From assembly GCF_047634355.1 (NCBI RefSeq), contig NZ_JBLIAL010000001.1: a stretch of 64,000 nt of DNA; one strand, given 5' to 3'. Shown here piece after piece: positions 16,964 through 26,190 of the stretch. The notes beneath the pieces are model-generated. The model was given only the letters and a program-made list of their open reading frames with translations. It was not told the DNA's origin and ran no database searches. The DNA comes from Porticoccus sp002341315 (GTDB taxonomy: Bacteria > Pseudomonadota > Gammaproteobacteria > Pseudomonadales > Porticoccaceae). The stretch's first letter is position 1. The number at the start of each line of letters is the position of its first letter. Both the position numbers and the translations under genes were made by a program.

Positions 16964-19900
16964 TCATGCATCAAAAGCGGGGTGAAGAAAAGCGTTCTCA
17001 AAATCTGCCGCCGAAACAGGCTTGCCAAAATAATAGCCCTGGCATGTATCACAGCCCAATTGCTGAAGAAGATGGTACTGCTCTTCCGTTTCCACACCCT
17101 CGGCAACCGTACTCAGTCCCATACTCTTGGCCAATGCCACCACCCCGCTGACAATCGCCTTGTCATTTTCATCCCGATCAATGTCCCGGATAAACATCCG
17201 GTCAATCTTGAGCACGTCGACCGGCAATCGCTTGAGATAATTAAGTGACGAGAAACCGCTACCGAAGTCATCAATGGCCAGTGTCAGCCCCATCTTGCGA
17301 AGTGCATTCAGGTCGGACTCCAGCGCCTCGGGATTTTCCATCAGCGTGTTTTCAGTAATCTCCAGCTCCAGAGATTGCGGACTGATCTCATATTTGTCGA
17401 TAAGATTACTTATTTTCTGACGAAAATCCTCCAATTGAAGATCCTTGCTGGAAAGATTCACAGCCATCTTCATCTCGCTACCGTTGTCACGCCAGATTTT
17501 GAGCTGTTTGCAGGCATTTTCGAGAACCCAGTCACTGATTTTGTTAATCAGACCAGACTCCTCCGCGAGAGGAATAAACGTATCAGGAGACAGTAGTCCA
17601 TGTTTGGGATGCTGCCACCGGATAAGCGCCTCTGCTCCGATCATTTTTCCCGACGCCGTATCTATCTGGGGCTGGTAATAGAGTATCAGCTCATCATCTG
17701 CAGCGGCGTGGCGCAGTTCGCGCTCGACTTCCATACGGCGCACCATTTCGTCTTCCATGCCCTTGATATAGAAACAATAGCCATTGCGGTGCTCTTTGGC
17801 GCGGAACATCGCTGAATCAGCATGTTTCATCAGCGAGCCGACATCCTGCCCATCATCGGGGAAAACGGAAATACCGATACTGGTGGTGACAAACATTTTT
17901 TGCTGTAAAAAAACAAATGGCTGGCCCAATGCATCGCAGATTTTGCCCGCAATTTTGGAAACGATATCCCGATCCGTCACGCCTTCAAGGACCACAGTAA
18001 ACTCATCGCCACCGAGCCGAGCCACAAAATCCTGGTTCCTTACGCAGCGCTGTATCCTCTCCGATACGGCTTTTAACAATAGGTCACCGGCATCGTGGCC
18101 CAGGGTATCGTTGATCATTTTGAACCGATCAAGGTCGAGGAACATGATAGCAACCATTTTTTCCTCAATCTGTGCACGATTGACCATCACCCGGAGCTGT
18201 TGCATCAGATTGGTTCTGTTGGGCAAACCGGTCAACGGGTCGTGATAGGCCAATTGCCTGACATGCTTCTCTACCTTATTCGCATGAATCAGTCGCGATA
18301 CGCGCTGTTTGAGCACAGCAAAATGGATGGGTTTTGGGATATAGTCAGAAGCGCCGGCAGCGAAAGCCTTGACGATGGCTTCTTCATTATCCAGTGCCGT
18401 AATCATCAATACCGGCGTATTAGCGCCCTTAGGCAGTTGACGGATTCGCTCACAGGCAGTGAACCCATCCACCTCGGGCATCATGGCATCCATCAAGACC
18501 AGGTCGGGCATATCACGTTGACACATGGAAATCGCCTGCATGCCATTGCCCGCCTCCTCAATCACATAATCCTCATTTTTGAAAACGTTCTTTAACGCCA
18601 GTCGCATGGAACGATCATCATCAACTACCAGAATGTGATAGCTCTTTTTGCGGACTTTGTCAGCATCGTCCGAGTCGGGTATGAATTCTTGAAGATCCTT
18701 GCTGAGAGTGGCAAAGGCTCCTTTAAGTTGTTCGAACAGACTATCGACACCAGCGAGATCGTCAATCGCACCTTTTTCTTCAATCGTTTTGGCCAGTTCT
18801 GTGACACGCCGGGCACCAAAGTTGGACGCACTGCCCTTCACCGTGTGCGCGAGCTCTCTCACTTGGCGGCCATCGTTCTCTGTAATGGCATGTTTTAGCG
18901 ACTGAAGATACACAGGCGTGTCTTCAAGGAACGCTTCAATCATTGAAACGATTACCTCCCCAACGCTTGCTTTTAACTCCTGAATAACCAGCGGGTCATA
19001 ACTGAAGCCGGAGATATCCACACCACGAACAGAAAAGAGGTCGTCATCCACCTCGTTACCGGTGGATTCATCTTCGTCTGGCGGCACCCATTTCAGGAGC
19101 ATTTTTTCCAGGTCATCAATACGCAGAGGTTTTGACAAAAAATCGTCCATACCCGCGTCCATGCAACGATCCACTTCCAATTGGGTATTGTTGGCAGTCA
19201 TCGCGATAATAGGAATACCGGAGCTGTTATCATGGCCGCCTTCGTACATCCTGATCTGCCTGGTCGCATCGTAACCATTCATGACCGGCATGTAACAATC
19301 CATCAAAACCGCATCAAAGCGATTGCGAATGACTGCCTCTACAGCACCCTTGCCCGTATCGACCAGCTCGCACTGGCACCCCATACGCTCAAGCATGGCG
19401 ATCGCCACTTTTTGATTGGGACGATTGTCATCCACCACCAGAATTTTTCGCTGTCGGCTATACAGTTTGTTGATCGTTTTAGAGGTTGTTTTTTTCTCAT
19501 CAGGCTCGGCGACACCCAGGAATAACTGTTCCAGGCAACCTTTGATTTCGGTGGTTCTCAAGGGTTTGTTGAGACGCGCCATGCCAGCCATCTTTTCCAG
19601 GCCACCCGTTACCCAGGGATTATTGAGAACAGCTATCAAGGTATCTTTCAGGGAAGGCTCTTCCTTGACCAGCTTGAGAAAATCAGGTCCCTTCAGACCC
19701 GGCATATCTTCATCAATCAGGAGAATATCCAGCTCTTCATCATCTGCGGACATTTTGCGGATGAGCTCCAGTGCTTTGAACCCCGAGTCGGTTGCATCGC
19801 AACGAATTCCCAACCTATCCAGTTGTTGCACACCAAAGTCGCGCACGATGGGACTATTATCGACCAGCAAAGCCCTCTTACCAGAAAGGGTGGTAGCTGT

Positions 19901-21427
19901 AGTCATCCCGGTATTTTGAGCGCCTCTTATTTCCGTCGGCAAGGTGAACCAGAACGAGCTTCCATTGCCCTGCTCACTGGACACTCTGATATGCCCGCCC
20001 ATGAGTTCAACAATTTGTCTGCTGATCGCCAAACCGAGGCCAGTTCCTTCGTATTGCTTTGTGCTGGATGAATCCACCTGGGTAAAAGCCTCAAAAATAC
20101 GGTTCTGGTCTTCAACCGTAATCCCGATACCGGAGTCGCGAACCTCAAATTGCAACATAATCTGTTCAGGGGGAGCGTTATCAGCATTCTCAATAACCGT
20201 CACATAGACTGCGACCTCCCCGATATCGGTAAATTTGATCGCATTGCCCAACAGGTTAATCAGCACCTGTCGAATCCTCGACGCGTCGCCATGAATGACA
20301 GACGGCACCTGCTCACCAGCCAGGTACCCCAGATCGATTTTCTTCTTTAGCGCCTGATTTGCCAGCAGACCCGTCACTTCATCCAGAAGCTCGTAAAGGT
20401 AGCAGTCTTCCTTCTCAATGGTCAGGTTATGGGTATCAATTTCCGAGAAAGTAAGAATTTCATCGATCAATTCCAGCAAGCCTTCACCAGAGGTTTTTGC
20501 TGTTTCCACATACTCGAGCTGCTTCGGGCTCAACCCCATGGTCATCAACAGATCCAGCATGCCCAGGACTGCGTTCATCGGAGTGCGCAGTTCATGCGTC
20601 ACATTGGCCGCAAATTCTCCTTTGATACGGGCGGACTCCAGCGCCGCAGACATGGCTCTTACCAACTCCTGTTGTCGACTTTCCAGGGCCTCCATCATGG
20701 AATTGAAAGCATGCTGCATATCGGTAATATCGGCGGGGCCGCCCAGATCTGCGCGAATCACAGAATCACCTTCTTCAGCGCGCTTCATGGTTATCGAAAG
20801 CTTTTCCAGAGGATTGGTCAGGCGACGGGAAATGCCCAACAGCAACAACAGCAGAATCACAGCAATAATCATGGAAATGAATAGGTTGCTCTGCAGAATA
20901 CTTTGTTCCATCAAAATCAAAGCATCCTTGCCAACAACAACCGAGATATAGCCCAGCGTCTCCCTCTCAGACTTACCATCATCAGAATACTCTTCCCAGA
21001 GGGCATCCTCGGTTTTCCCGGCAAGAACGGGAGCATTGAACACCCAATGATTATCATCCTCGTGAATGAGACTGACTTCATCTGAGTGAACGCCTGACTG
21101 CAGCGCCTCATCACCGCCAGCATAGAGAACCTCACCCGTATCCAGCATCACGGTTACCGCTTTGACGCCGGGGAAGTTAAGCGCATTATCCACCAGATCC
21201 TTGGCGCTCTCACGACTCTGGTAGAGAAGAGACAGTTCGCCCTGTCTGGCAAGCGACTCTATGACCTGAAAGCCCTGTTGCAGTTGGCCATCACGAAAGA
21301 TCTTACTTGAAATGTTGCTGACTGCGAGAGAGGTGATCAGTGCCATCACCAGAATACCAACCACAAAAATCAAGGCCAGCTGGTGCCTGAATTTCATATT
21401 GCTGGTTTTGTTTCTGGAAAGCCCCAT
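16964..21427 (-). CDS. Hybrid histidine kinase with three REC, HPt, GGDEF and EAL domains
   Basis: 1487 residues. TM1 at about 16-38, a periplasmic sensor of about 140 residues resembling the BarA sCache type, TM2 at 181-199, then HAMP. HisKA has phosphoacceptor His278 (THELRTPMN) and HATPase has the N box GNAIKFT and G boxes DSGIGI and GTGLGLA. REC1 (about 515-640) is partly degenerate: its acidic pair reads DN. REC2 (661-780) has D710, HPt has H861 (AHTVKGSASNFG), REC3 (930-1050) has D980. GGDEF at 1139-1143 is intact, with an RNQD inhibitory site five residues before it. EAL at 1266-1268 keeps ENTLM, DDFGSG and the QGYYFGKP end. One chain thus holds a full phosphorelay plus both cyclic-di-GMP synthesis and breakdown modules. 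It starts 10 bases after the periplasmic-binding-protein gene. Confidence 0.95.
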   Translation of the reverse strand: MGLSRNKTSNMKFRHQLALIFVVGILVMALITSLAVSNISSKIFRDGQLQQGFQVIESLARQGELSLLYQSRESAKDLVDNALNFPGVKAVTVMLDTGEVLYAGGDEALQSGVHSDEVSLIHEDDNHWVFNAPVLAGKTEDALWEEYSDDGKSERETLGYISVVVGKDALILMEQSILQSNLFISMIIAVILLLLLLGISRRLTNPLEKLSITMKRAEEGDSVIRADLGGPADITDMQHAFNSMMEALESRQQELVRAMSAALESARIKGEFAANVTHELRTPMNAVLGMLDLLMTMGLSPKQLEYVETAKTSGEGLLELIDEILTFSEIDTHNLTIEKEDCYLYELLDEVTGLLANQALKKKIDLGYLAGEQVPSVIHGDASRIRQVLINLLGNAIKFTDIGEVAVYVTVIENADNAPPEQIMLQFEVRDSGIGITVEDQNRIFEAFTQVDSSSTKQYEGTGLGLAISRQIVELMGGHIRVSSEQGNGSSFWFTLPTEIRGAQNTGMTTATTLSGKRALLVDNSPIVRDFGVQQLDRLGIRCDATDSGFKALELIRKMSADDEELDILLIDEDMPGLKGPDFLKLVKEEPSLKDTLIAVLNNPWVTGGLEKMAGMARLNKPLRTTEIKGCLEQLFLGVAEPDEKKTTSKTINKLYSRQRKILVVDDNRPNQKVAIAMLERMGCQCELVDTGKGAVEAVIRNRFDAVLMDCYMPVMNGYDATRQIRMYEGGHDNSSGIPIIAMTANNTQLEVDRCMDAGMDDFLSKPLRIDDLEKMLLKWVPPDEDESTGNEVDDDLFSVRGVDISGFSYDPLVIQELKASVGEVIVSMIEAFLEDTPVYLQSLKHAITENDGRQVRELAHTVKGSASNFGARRVTELAKTIEEKGAIDDLAGVDSLFEQLKGAFATLSKDLQEFIPDSDDADKVRKKSYHILVVDDDRSMRLALKNVFKNEDYVIEEAGNGMQAISMCQRDMPDLVLMDAMMPEVDGFTACERIRQLPKGANTPVLMITALDNEEAIVKAFAAGASDYIPKPIHFAVLKQRVSRLIHANKVEKHVRQLAYHDPLTGLPNRTNLMQQLRVMVNRAQIEEKMVAIMFLDLDRFKMINDTLGHDAGDLLLKAVSERIQRCVRNQDFVARLGGDEFTVVLEGVTDRDIVSKIAGKICDALGQPFVFLQQKMFVTTSIGISVFPDDGQDVGSLMKHADSAMFRAKEHRNGYCFYIKGMEDEMVRRMEVERELRHAAADDELILYYQPQIDTASGKMIGAEALIRWQHPKHGLLSPDTFIPLAEESGLINKISDWVLENACKQLKIWRDNGSEMKMAVNLSSKDLQLEDFRQKISNLIDKYEISPQSLELEITENTLMENPEALESDLNALRKMGLTLAIDDFGSGFSSLNYLKRLPVDVLKIDRMFIRDIDRDENDKAIVSGVVALAKSMGLSTVAEGVETEEQYHLLQQLGCDTCQGYYFGKPVSAADFENAFLHPAFDA

Positions 21428-21437
21428 GGTTCAATAA

Positions 21438-22382
21438 TTACCTGGCCGGCAACAATAGATTGACTTCGTCCCTGAGTTTGGAAGAAAGAGAGAGCCCCAA
21501 GTGATTCCCTGTCCGCTCATTAACCGCCAGCAGTACATCCTGAAGCGGGCTCATCTTCTGATCGACATCGCTGGTGAGTATTCTATTGGCTAGGTTGGCG
21601 AGGCTTGCACCCATCTTTCGATTATCCGGGTAAACGGCGAACAGGGCACCGTGTTTTACATGCAGTGGATTCGAGGAAAACACCACCAGATTTTTTTTCC
21701 ATGCCACATCCAGCAACATCGATAAAATGGCGCTATTCACAAAAGAGCCATCCTGCAAAATCCAGACGGCATCACCCGAGCTAGCATGCTTCGTCAATTC
21801 CGCATAGATTGCAGCGGCCTCTCTGATATCTGCCCCTTGATGAATAATCAACTCCTTCCCCTGACTGGCCAGAAACTCACTGGCTCCAAGCAGTTGAATA
21901 TCTTCTCCCGGGGTTTTTTTTACCACATGAACCCGCTTGACGGCGGGAGACAACATAATCAGTTTCTCCAGGATAACCTTTGAATCGGGAATCATTAAAA
22001 TTCCCGGAAACGGATATCGTGCATCGTTTACAGCCCCCAACACGACGGGAACCTGATTTTTTTCCAATTCCAGGCTCAACACACTTCTCTGGCCCAGTGC
22101 CAATATGACATCGGGACGATTAGCCTTAACAATGGGTAAGGCAACCTCATTTTCGTCCAGAGAAACGAGCGTTGTTCGCCCCCGGAATTCCTCTTGTGCG
22201 CCGGCTGAAATATCTTCAAAAATTTTTGAAAACGGAGCGCGAATCTCCGGATAGAGAACAAGCAGCTCAGCACTGACTGTATGGCTACTCAAACCCGATA
22301 AAAATAGCATCAAAAACAGCATAACCGCTGTAAAAAACGAGCGGCTGGCAAATACAGAAGAGTTAAGAAATAGTTGTTTCAT
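21438..22382 (-). CDS. Periplasmic ABC-type substrate-binding protein (PF04392-like), orphan
   Basis: 314 residues. A signal peptide of about 38 residues (MKQLFLNSS then a hydrophobic stretch and SHTVSA) precedes a two-lobed periplasmic-binding fold: LLVLYPEIRAPFSKIFEDI, VILALGQRSVLSLEL, VPVVLGAVNDARYPFPGI, KRVHVVKKTPGE, NPLHVKHGALFAVYPDN. This resembles the PF04392 family (TrpX-like). No permease or ATPase gene is near; instead it sits between a TonB receptor and a hybrid kinase, so a sensory role (compare LuxP with LuxQ) is more likely than transport. The ATG at 22382 has AGGA at good spacing; an ATG at 22415 is too close to its own AGGGA. Confidence 0.83.
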   Translation of the reverse strand: MKQLFLNSSVFASRSFFTAVMLFLMLFLSGLSSHTVSAELLVLYPEIRAPFSKIFEDISAGAQEEFRGRTTLVSLDENEVALPIVKANRPDVILALGQRSVLSLELEKNQVPVVLGAVNDARYPFPGILMIPDSKVILEKLIMLSPAVKRVHVVKKTPGEDIQLLGASEFLASQGKELIIHQGADIREAAAIYAELTKHASSGDAVWILQDGSFVNSAILSMLLDVAWKKNLVVFSSNPLHVKHGALFAVYPDNRKMGASLANLANRILTSDVDQKMSPLQDVLLAVNERTGNHLGLSLSSKLRDEVNLLLPAR

Positions 22383-22418
22383 CCTTGGATCCTGTCGAAT
22401 GACCGACTGCAGCATTCC

Positions 22419-24563
22419 CTAATAGTTATAACGTATTTCAGCCATGATAGTCTGACCCGCCAGTGGTAGATCGTCGGGTATAAAAGCACCAAAATCCGAA
22501 TTTGGGCTGGGTTCACGGGCATCTTCATCAAAGAGGTTTTTGACAATCAGCGCCACATCTATCCCACTCCACAGGGACTTGCGGCGCAATGTAACATCGA
22601 CCAAGGCATAATTATCAATATCGGAACGGGCATCCCCCCCTGCACGATTTCGATCCATGACCCAGTTCGCCTGCAGGTTGAGGTTCCAATGCTCGGCAAA
22701 CTGCCAATTCATCTGCGCATACAGTTGTTTTTCCGGCGAGTTTGCGGCGTCTGTATCGAGATTTCTGTCTTTAGATTTCTGCCAGGCGAAATTACCAATC
22801 AGTTTGAGGCGCTCTGTTGCGCTCCAGCGTGCCTCAAACTCCATACCGTGTCCGGTTTGCTCACCCGCGTTTTGGGCCGTGCTGGTACTGCCACCGGGGT
22901 CGGAAACAAACTGAATAATATCGTCCCATTCATAATAAAATGCATTGACGTTGAGTATCAGATCGTAATTCGGACGATAGTCAAAGGCAATTTCGTAACT
23001 TTTCAATTCTTCAGGATCCAGTGTTGGATTCCCCAGAAGAAGCGGGTTGTTAATTGCCCGCGTTTGCACAAAGGAAGGAGCTCTGAAGGCTTCACCATAA
23101 ATAAGCTTGGTGGTCAGTTTCCTGGTGGTGGACCAGACCAGGGCGAAACGCGGATTTACCGTATCACCGAAATCCGAGTAGTGATCATAGCGAACGCCTG
23201 CGGTCAGCTCCCAGTCGTTGGCAAGCTGCCAGATATCCTGTAAAAACAGGTATTTGTTTATCCGCTCGTCTTCTTCGAGAAAAACTTTTTGGGTATCACT
23301 CACATCCACCACTGGCCCCCCGGGAATAATAATAGGAGGCTCAGTGGACGGAGGGAACTCAAAGTTTTTCGACTCCTTTACCTTGTAAACATCGCCGTAA
23401 TAATAACCCGTGCCAAAACCGATTTCGTGTTTGTCTATCCCCGTATAAAAACTGGAAATATTCAGCCTCGAGTGACGCTCGTAGACTTCCGGGCTACCAA
23501 TCACACCATCAGGGAAACCACCCGGATAGATTGGTAAGAGGGTCTCGGGGTCAAAAAACGGCCCCGTCGATCCCGCCGGGTAAAGCACCAGATCGCCCTC
23601 CACTTCCTGAGTGGTGTGCAGGTAGCTGGCCTGAATCTTTAAAGAGAGGTCCTTGATTATCGCTTTATTGTCATAGGTCAGATCAGTGTTGAATCTTTGG
23701 CTGGATAACCTGTTATCCGGAGCTAGCGCCTGTGCTGTACCAACGCCATCACCTGCATTATTCCTGGATTGGAGCCCACCACGTAACGTCAGGTTTTTAT
23801 AGACCAGCTCCAGTCGGGCATCATAGTTTTCGCGCTGGGTGTTCACAGAACCCGGTGCCAATGAGGCATTGGTTCCACTGAACATATCCCAGAGGGATTG
23901 AGCGTCCGCTTTTATTTTTTCATTAAAACCATCGGTTTTTTGCCCCTCCAGGATGCCATAAAATTTCAGATCACCTATCGAGCCACCTTTACTGACCCAG
24001 AAGTCCTTGGTATTAAACGTACCGTACCGGGCTCCGGCCTCAAAATGCTCTTCCCCATTGGCCTCGTGGGTGACAATATTGATGACACCGGCAAAAGCAT
24101 CCGCACCATACAGGGCGGACCCCGGCCCTCTGATCACCTCGATTCGGGATATCGACTGAACTGGCATGCCTCCCCAGACAACATTTCTGTCCCCTTGAAA
24201 CAGGTTAGTAATCGGGATGCCATTAATCAGCATTAAAACCTGAGGGTTGAGGCCCGCGTAGATCCCACGGAAGGTGTAGATCGGATTATAGCCAGTGCTA
24301 TCCCGGGCCACATGCAACCCGGGGATGGTCTCCAGCACATCATCGATATCGCGTGCACCAATTTTTTCTATTTCTTCTGCGGTAACAACAGAGGCAACGG
24401 CCGGTGCCTTGGCAATAGGTTGAGTCACCCCGGTGGCAATACTGATAAATTCTTCGCCACCATACAGGGACATCAGCTCCAGATCGGAGTCAGCCACCGA
24501 CTTATCAGCAATGATTGTTAACGAAGCCATCATCAAGAATGGCGCAAATATCATTTTTTTCAT
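22419..24563 (-). CDS. TonB-dependent outer-membrane receptor
   Basis: 714 residues with a signal peptide (cleavage after about residue 24), a plug domain (SVVTAEEIEKIGARDIDDVLETIPGL..., IEVIRGPGSALYGADAFAGVINIVT) and a 22-strand-type barrel ending in RYNY, with a terminal aromatic residue. EEFISIATG near the mature N-terminus may be the TonB box. The plug resembles the receptor type with GIPITNLFQGDRN that is common near c-di-GMP proteins in Vibrio and Shewanella; this is recollection. The ligand is unknown: no siderophore, vitamin B12 or sugar genes are adjacent. The gene starts 3 bases after a citrate-synthase-like gene and is followed by the periplasmic binding protein. Confidence 0.93.
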   Translation of the reverse strand: MKKMIFAPFLMMASLTIIADKSVADSDLELMSLYGGEEFISIATGVTQPIAKAPAVASVVTAEEIEKIGARDIDDVLETIPGLHVARDSTGYNPIYTFRGIYAGLNPQVLMLINGIPITNLFQGDRNVVWGGMPVQSISRIEVIRGPGSALYGADAFAGVINIVTHEANGEEHFEAGARYGTFNTKDFWVSKGGSIGDLKFYGILEGQKTDGFNEKIKADAQSLWDMFSGTNASLAPGSVNTQRENYDARLELVYKNLTLRGGLQSRNNAGDGVGTAQALAPDNRLSSQRFNTDLTYDNKAIIKDLSLKIQASYLHTTQEVEGDLVLYPAGSTGPFFDPETLLPIYPGGFPDGVIGSPEVYERHSRLNISSFYTGIDKHEIGFGTGYYYGDVYKVKESKNFEFPPSTEPPIIIPGGPVVDVSDTQKVFLEEDERINKYLFLQDIWQLANDWELTAGVRYDHYSDFGDTVNPRFALVWSTTRKLTTKLIYGEAFRAPSFVQTRAINNPLLLGNPTLDPEELKSYEIAFDYRPNYDLILNVNAFYYEWDDIIQFVSDPGGSTSTAQNAGEQTGHGMEFEARWSATERLKLIGNFAWQKSKDRNLDTDAANSPEKQLYAQMNWQFAEHWNLNLQANWVMDRNRAGGDARSDIDNYALVDVTLRRKSLWSGIDVALIVKNLFDEDAREPSPNSDFGAFIPDDLPLAGQTIMAEIRYNY

Positions 24564-24566
24564 TGT

Positions 24567-25367
24567 CTATTTACCCCAAACCCTCAATTGTTCTGTGCCT
24601 TCATAATTGATGCGAGTTGTTCGCAACGGAAAAAAAGCACCTTCCGGTTTCTTGCTGGCGTCGATAAAGCAGGGAATCACACCCGCAGTAAAAGCTAGAG
24701 TTGCCAGATGATAATGATCGTCTGGAGAATAACCTTCGTCTGCCATAAGAGCAGCGGCTACCCCAGAAATATTGATAGTGTATCCATAGCGGGAAGATGA
24801 CAAATATTCATCAACCTTAAATGCCAACTGAGTATACTCACCATGCCCGGCATCAAGTGAGTGAGCAAATTCCATTAAGGGCGCAACTCGCTCATCTCGG
24901 TCAGTGATGGGTCGCCCATATCCATATACATTCCTGTATTTTTTTAATTCTCCTCGAACAACATCTTCAAGCATTTGACCGCTCTTAATTTTAGCCATCG
25001 TGCGATAGAGAAAATCCATAGCCCCTTTTATTGGTTTTAATCCATATATGGTGGCTTCTGTAACAGCAAGCGCCCCCGATGATGCCAGCACGCCTGTAGA
25101 GCGGGCTGTAGCGGCCAGCGCGGCTACCCTATTGTTCCATAAACGTGGATCGGGAAAACTACAACTGATAAGCCAAATACCCTCAAATAAACGGGCTATA
25201 CGCTCAGACTTTTTTCCAGTAACACCGTAGAGGAGATATTGATGCCAACGGTAATTTCTTAACTCCGTTAGAACATCTTTACCCCTTAATGTGACTTTTT
25301 CTCCCGGAAACCATGCCCCCATGGATGTTTCCCAATTATCTTCGTACTTTTGCAGGTCATCCGGCAT
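24567..25367 (-). CDS. Citrate-synthase-fold protein B, catalytic residues apparently lost
   Basis: 266 residues, far shorter than citrate synthase (about 430) and close to citryl-CoA lyase size. The fold is suggested by PDPRLWNNRVAALAATARSTG (compare the AARxxAS region), GYGRPITDRDERVAPL (compare GFGHRVYKNYDPRA) and the end RTTRINYEG (compare RPRQLYTG). By eye, the three catalytic positions differ: HGGA His is Lys (PIKGA), GFGHR His is Arg (GYGRP), and the Asp of VDFYSG is Asn (TINISG). It may be a non-catalytic partner of protein A or have new chemistry. The ATG at 25367 has GAGGA upstream. Two 60-base lines here (24901-25020) are 23/60 G+C each, much lower than core genes. Low similarity makes the fold call tentative. 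Confidence 0.62.
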   Translation of the reverse strand: MPDDLQKYEDNWETSMGAWFPGEKVTLRGKDVLTELRNYRWHQYLLYGVTGKKSERIARLFEGIWLISCSFPDPRLWNNRVAALAATARSTGVLASSGALAVTEATIYGLKPIKGAMDFLYRTMAKIKSGQMLEDVVRGELKKYRNVYGYGRPITDRDERVAPLMEFAHSLDAGHGEYTQLAFKVDEYLSSSRYGYTINISGVAAALMADEGYSPDDHYHLATLAFTAGVIPCFIDASKKPEGAFFPLRTTRINYEGTEQLRVWGK

Positions 25368-25369
25368 GC

Positions 25370-26188
25370 TCAATCCTCATCGCTCACTTGATCGTAAGGC
25401 ATAAGTTTCAGGCCATTTCCAAAAAAAGGATATCGACGCCATCCCAGTTTTTCCTGCTCAAGTGCGTGTACTGCAGCGCCGGGCAACCGAAGCAGCATAA
25501 AAAGAATTTCCGATTCTTCAGCGGAAAGTGACAAATCATTCATTGCGGCAGCCGCGACACCGGACATTGCCAGAGGTGCACCCGCAATAGCTTCAAGTTT
25601 TTCACGATGCTGCATCAGCCAGACAAGGCTATCCCCTTCACTTATTTCGGCAAGATACGCCAGGGTTTGCCTGACAGGTTTAGGGCAGCTGACCCCATTT
25701 GGATCAAAACCCGGGGCATGCTCCATCGGCATCCAGACATCAACGCGTTCTTCCTGTGGAGGGGATTTAATAATCGCTTCCCAGGCGGCAAGATCCGTAC
25801 CGCATGTCTGCCAACAGTTAACCGCCGTATAAACTTCGCGGCCACCACCCAGGTTTCCCGCCCCCACTGAAATTGAGGCCATCAGTGCCGATGCCCGGGT
25901 AGACCCTCCCACAGCGGCACACATCGCTGCACGCACACTGTGGTCGCGCAGCCCCGGATTGGCTAAAGCAAGTGCCAGACCTTCCAGAAGCTTTGACGCC
26001 TCGGCCGTGGGCGGCTCGTGCTTGAAAAGCAGGTACAGATAATCAATGTAGCTGGCATTGCGCAACACATCCCCAAACACGTCAAAGCCGGCACAATAGC
26101 AGGCAGCTGCCGCAAATGGATTGTCATCCTCGGGCACTTCACGCCAGATTCTGGTGGTGATCTTTTCCTGTTTATCTTCGTCAATCAT
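25370..26188 (-). CDS. Citrate-synthase-fold protein A (citryl-CoA lyase-like), catalytic residues apparently lost
   Basis: 272 residues. The N-terminal half resembles citryl-CoA lyase/citrate synthase: ITTRIWREVPEDD, CYCAGFDVFGDVL, SYIDYLYLLFKHEPPTAEASKLLEGLALALANPG, AALMASISVGAG-like GNLGGGREVY. The family's HGGA loop reads GGGR, the GFGHR loop reads GFDPN, and the VDFYSG Asp position reads LAMSGV, so all three catalytic residues seem replaced. It is separated by 2 bases from the upstream TPP-enzyme gene and by 2 bases from protein B, so the three are surely co-translated. A heteromeric CoA-binding or carbon-carbon bond enzyme is possible; the real reaction cannot be told. Confidence 0.65.
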   Translation of the reverse strand: MIDEDKQEKITTRIWREVPEDDNPFAAAACYCAGFDVFGDVLRNASYIDYLYLLFKHEPPTAEASKLLEGLALALANPGLRDHSVRAAMCAAVGGSTRASALMASISVGAGNLGGGREVYTAVNCWQTCGTDLAAWEAIIKSPPQEERVDVWMPMEHAPGFDPNGVSCPKPVRQTLAYLAEISEGDSLVWLMQHREKLEAIAGAPLAMSGVAAAAMNDLSLSAEESEILFMLLRLPGAAVHALEQEKLGWRRYPFFGNGLKLMPYDQVSDED

Positions 26189-26190
26189 AA

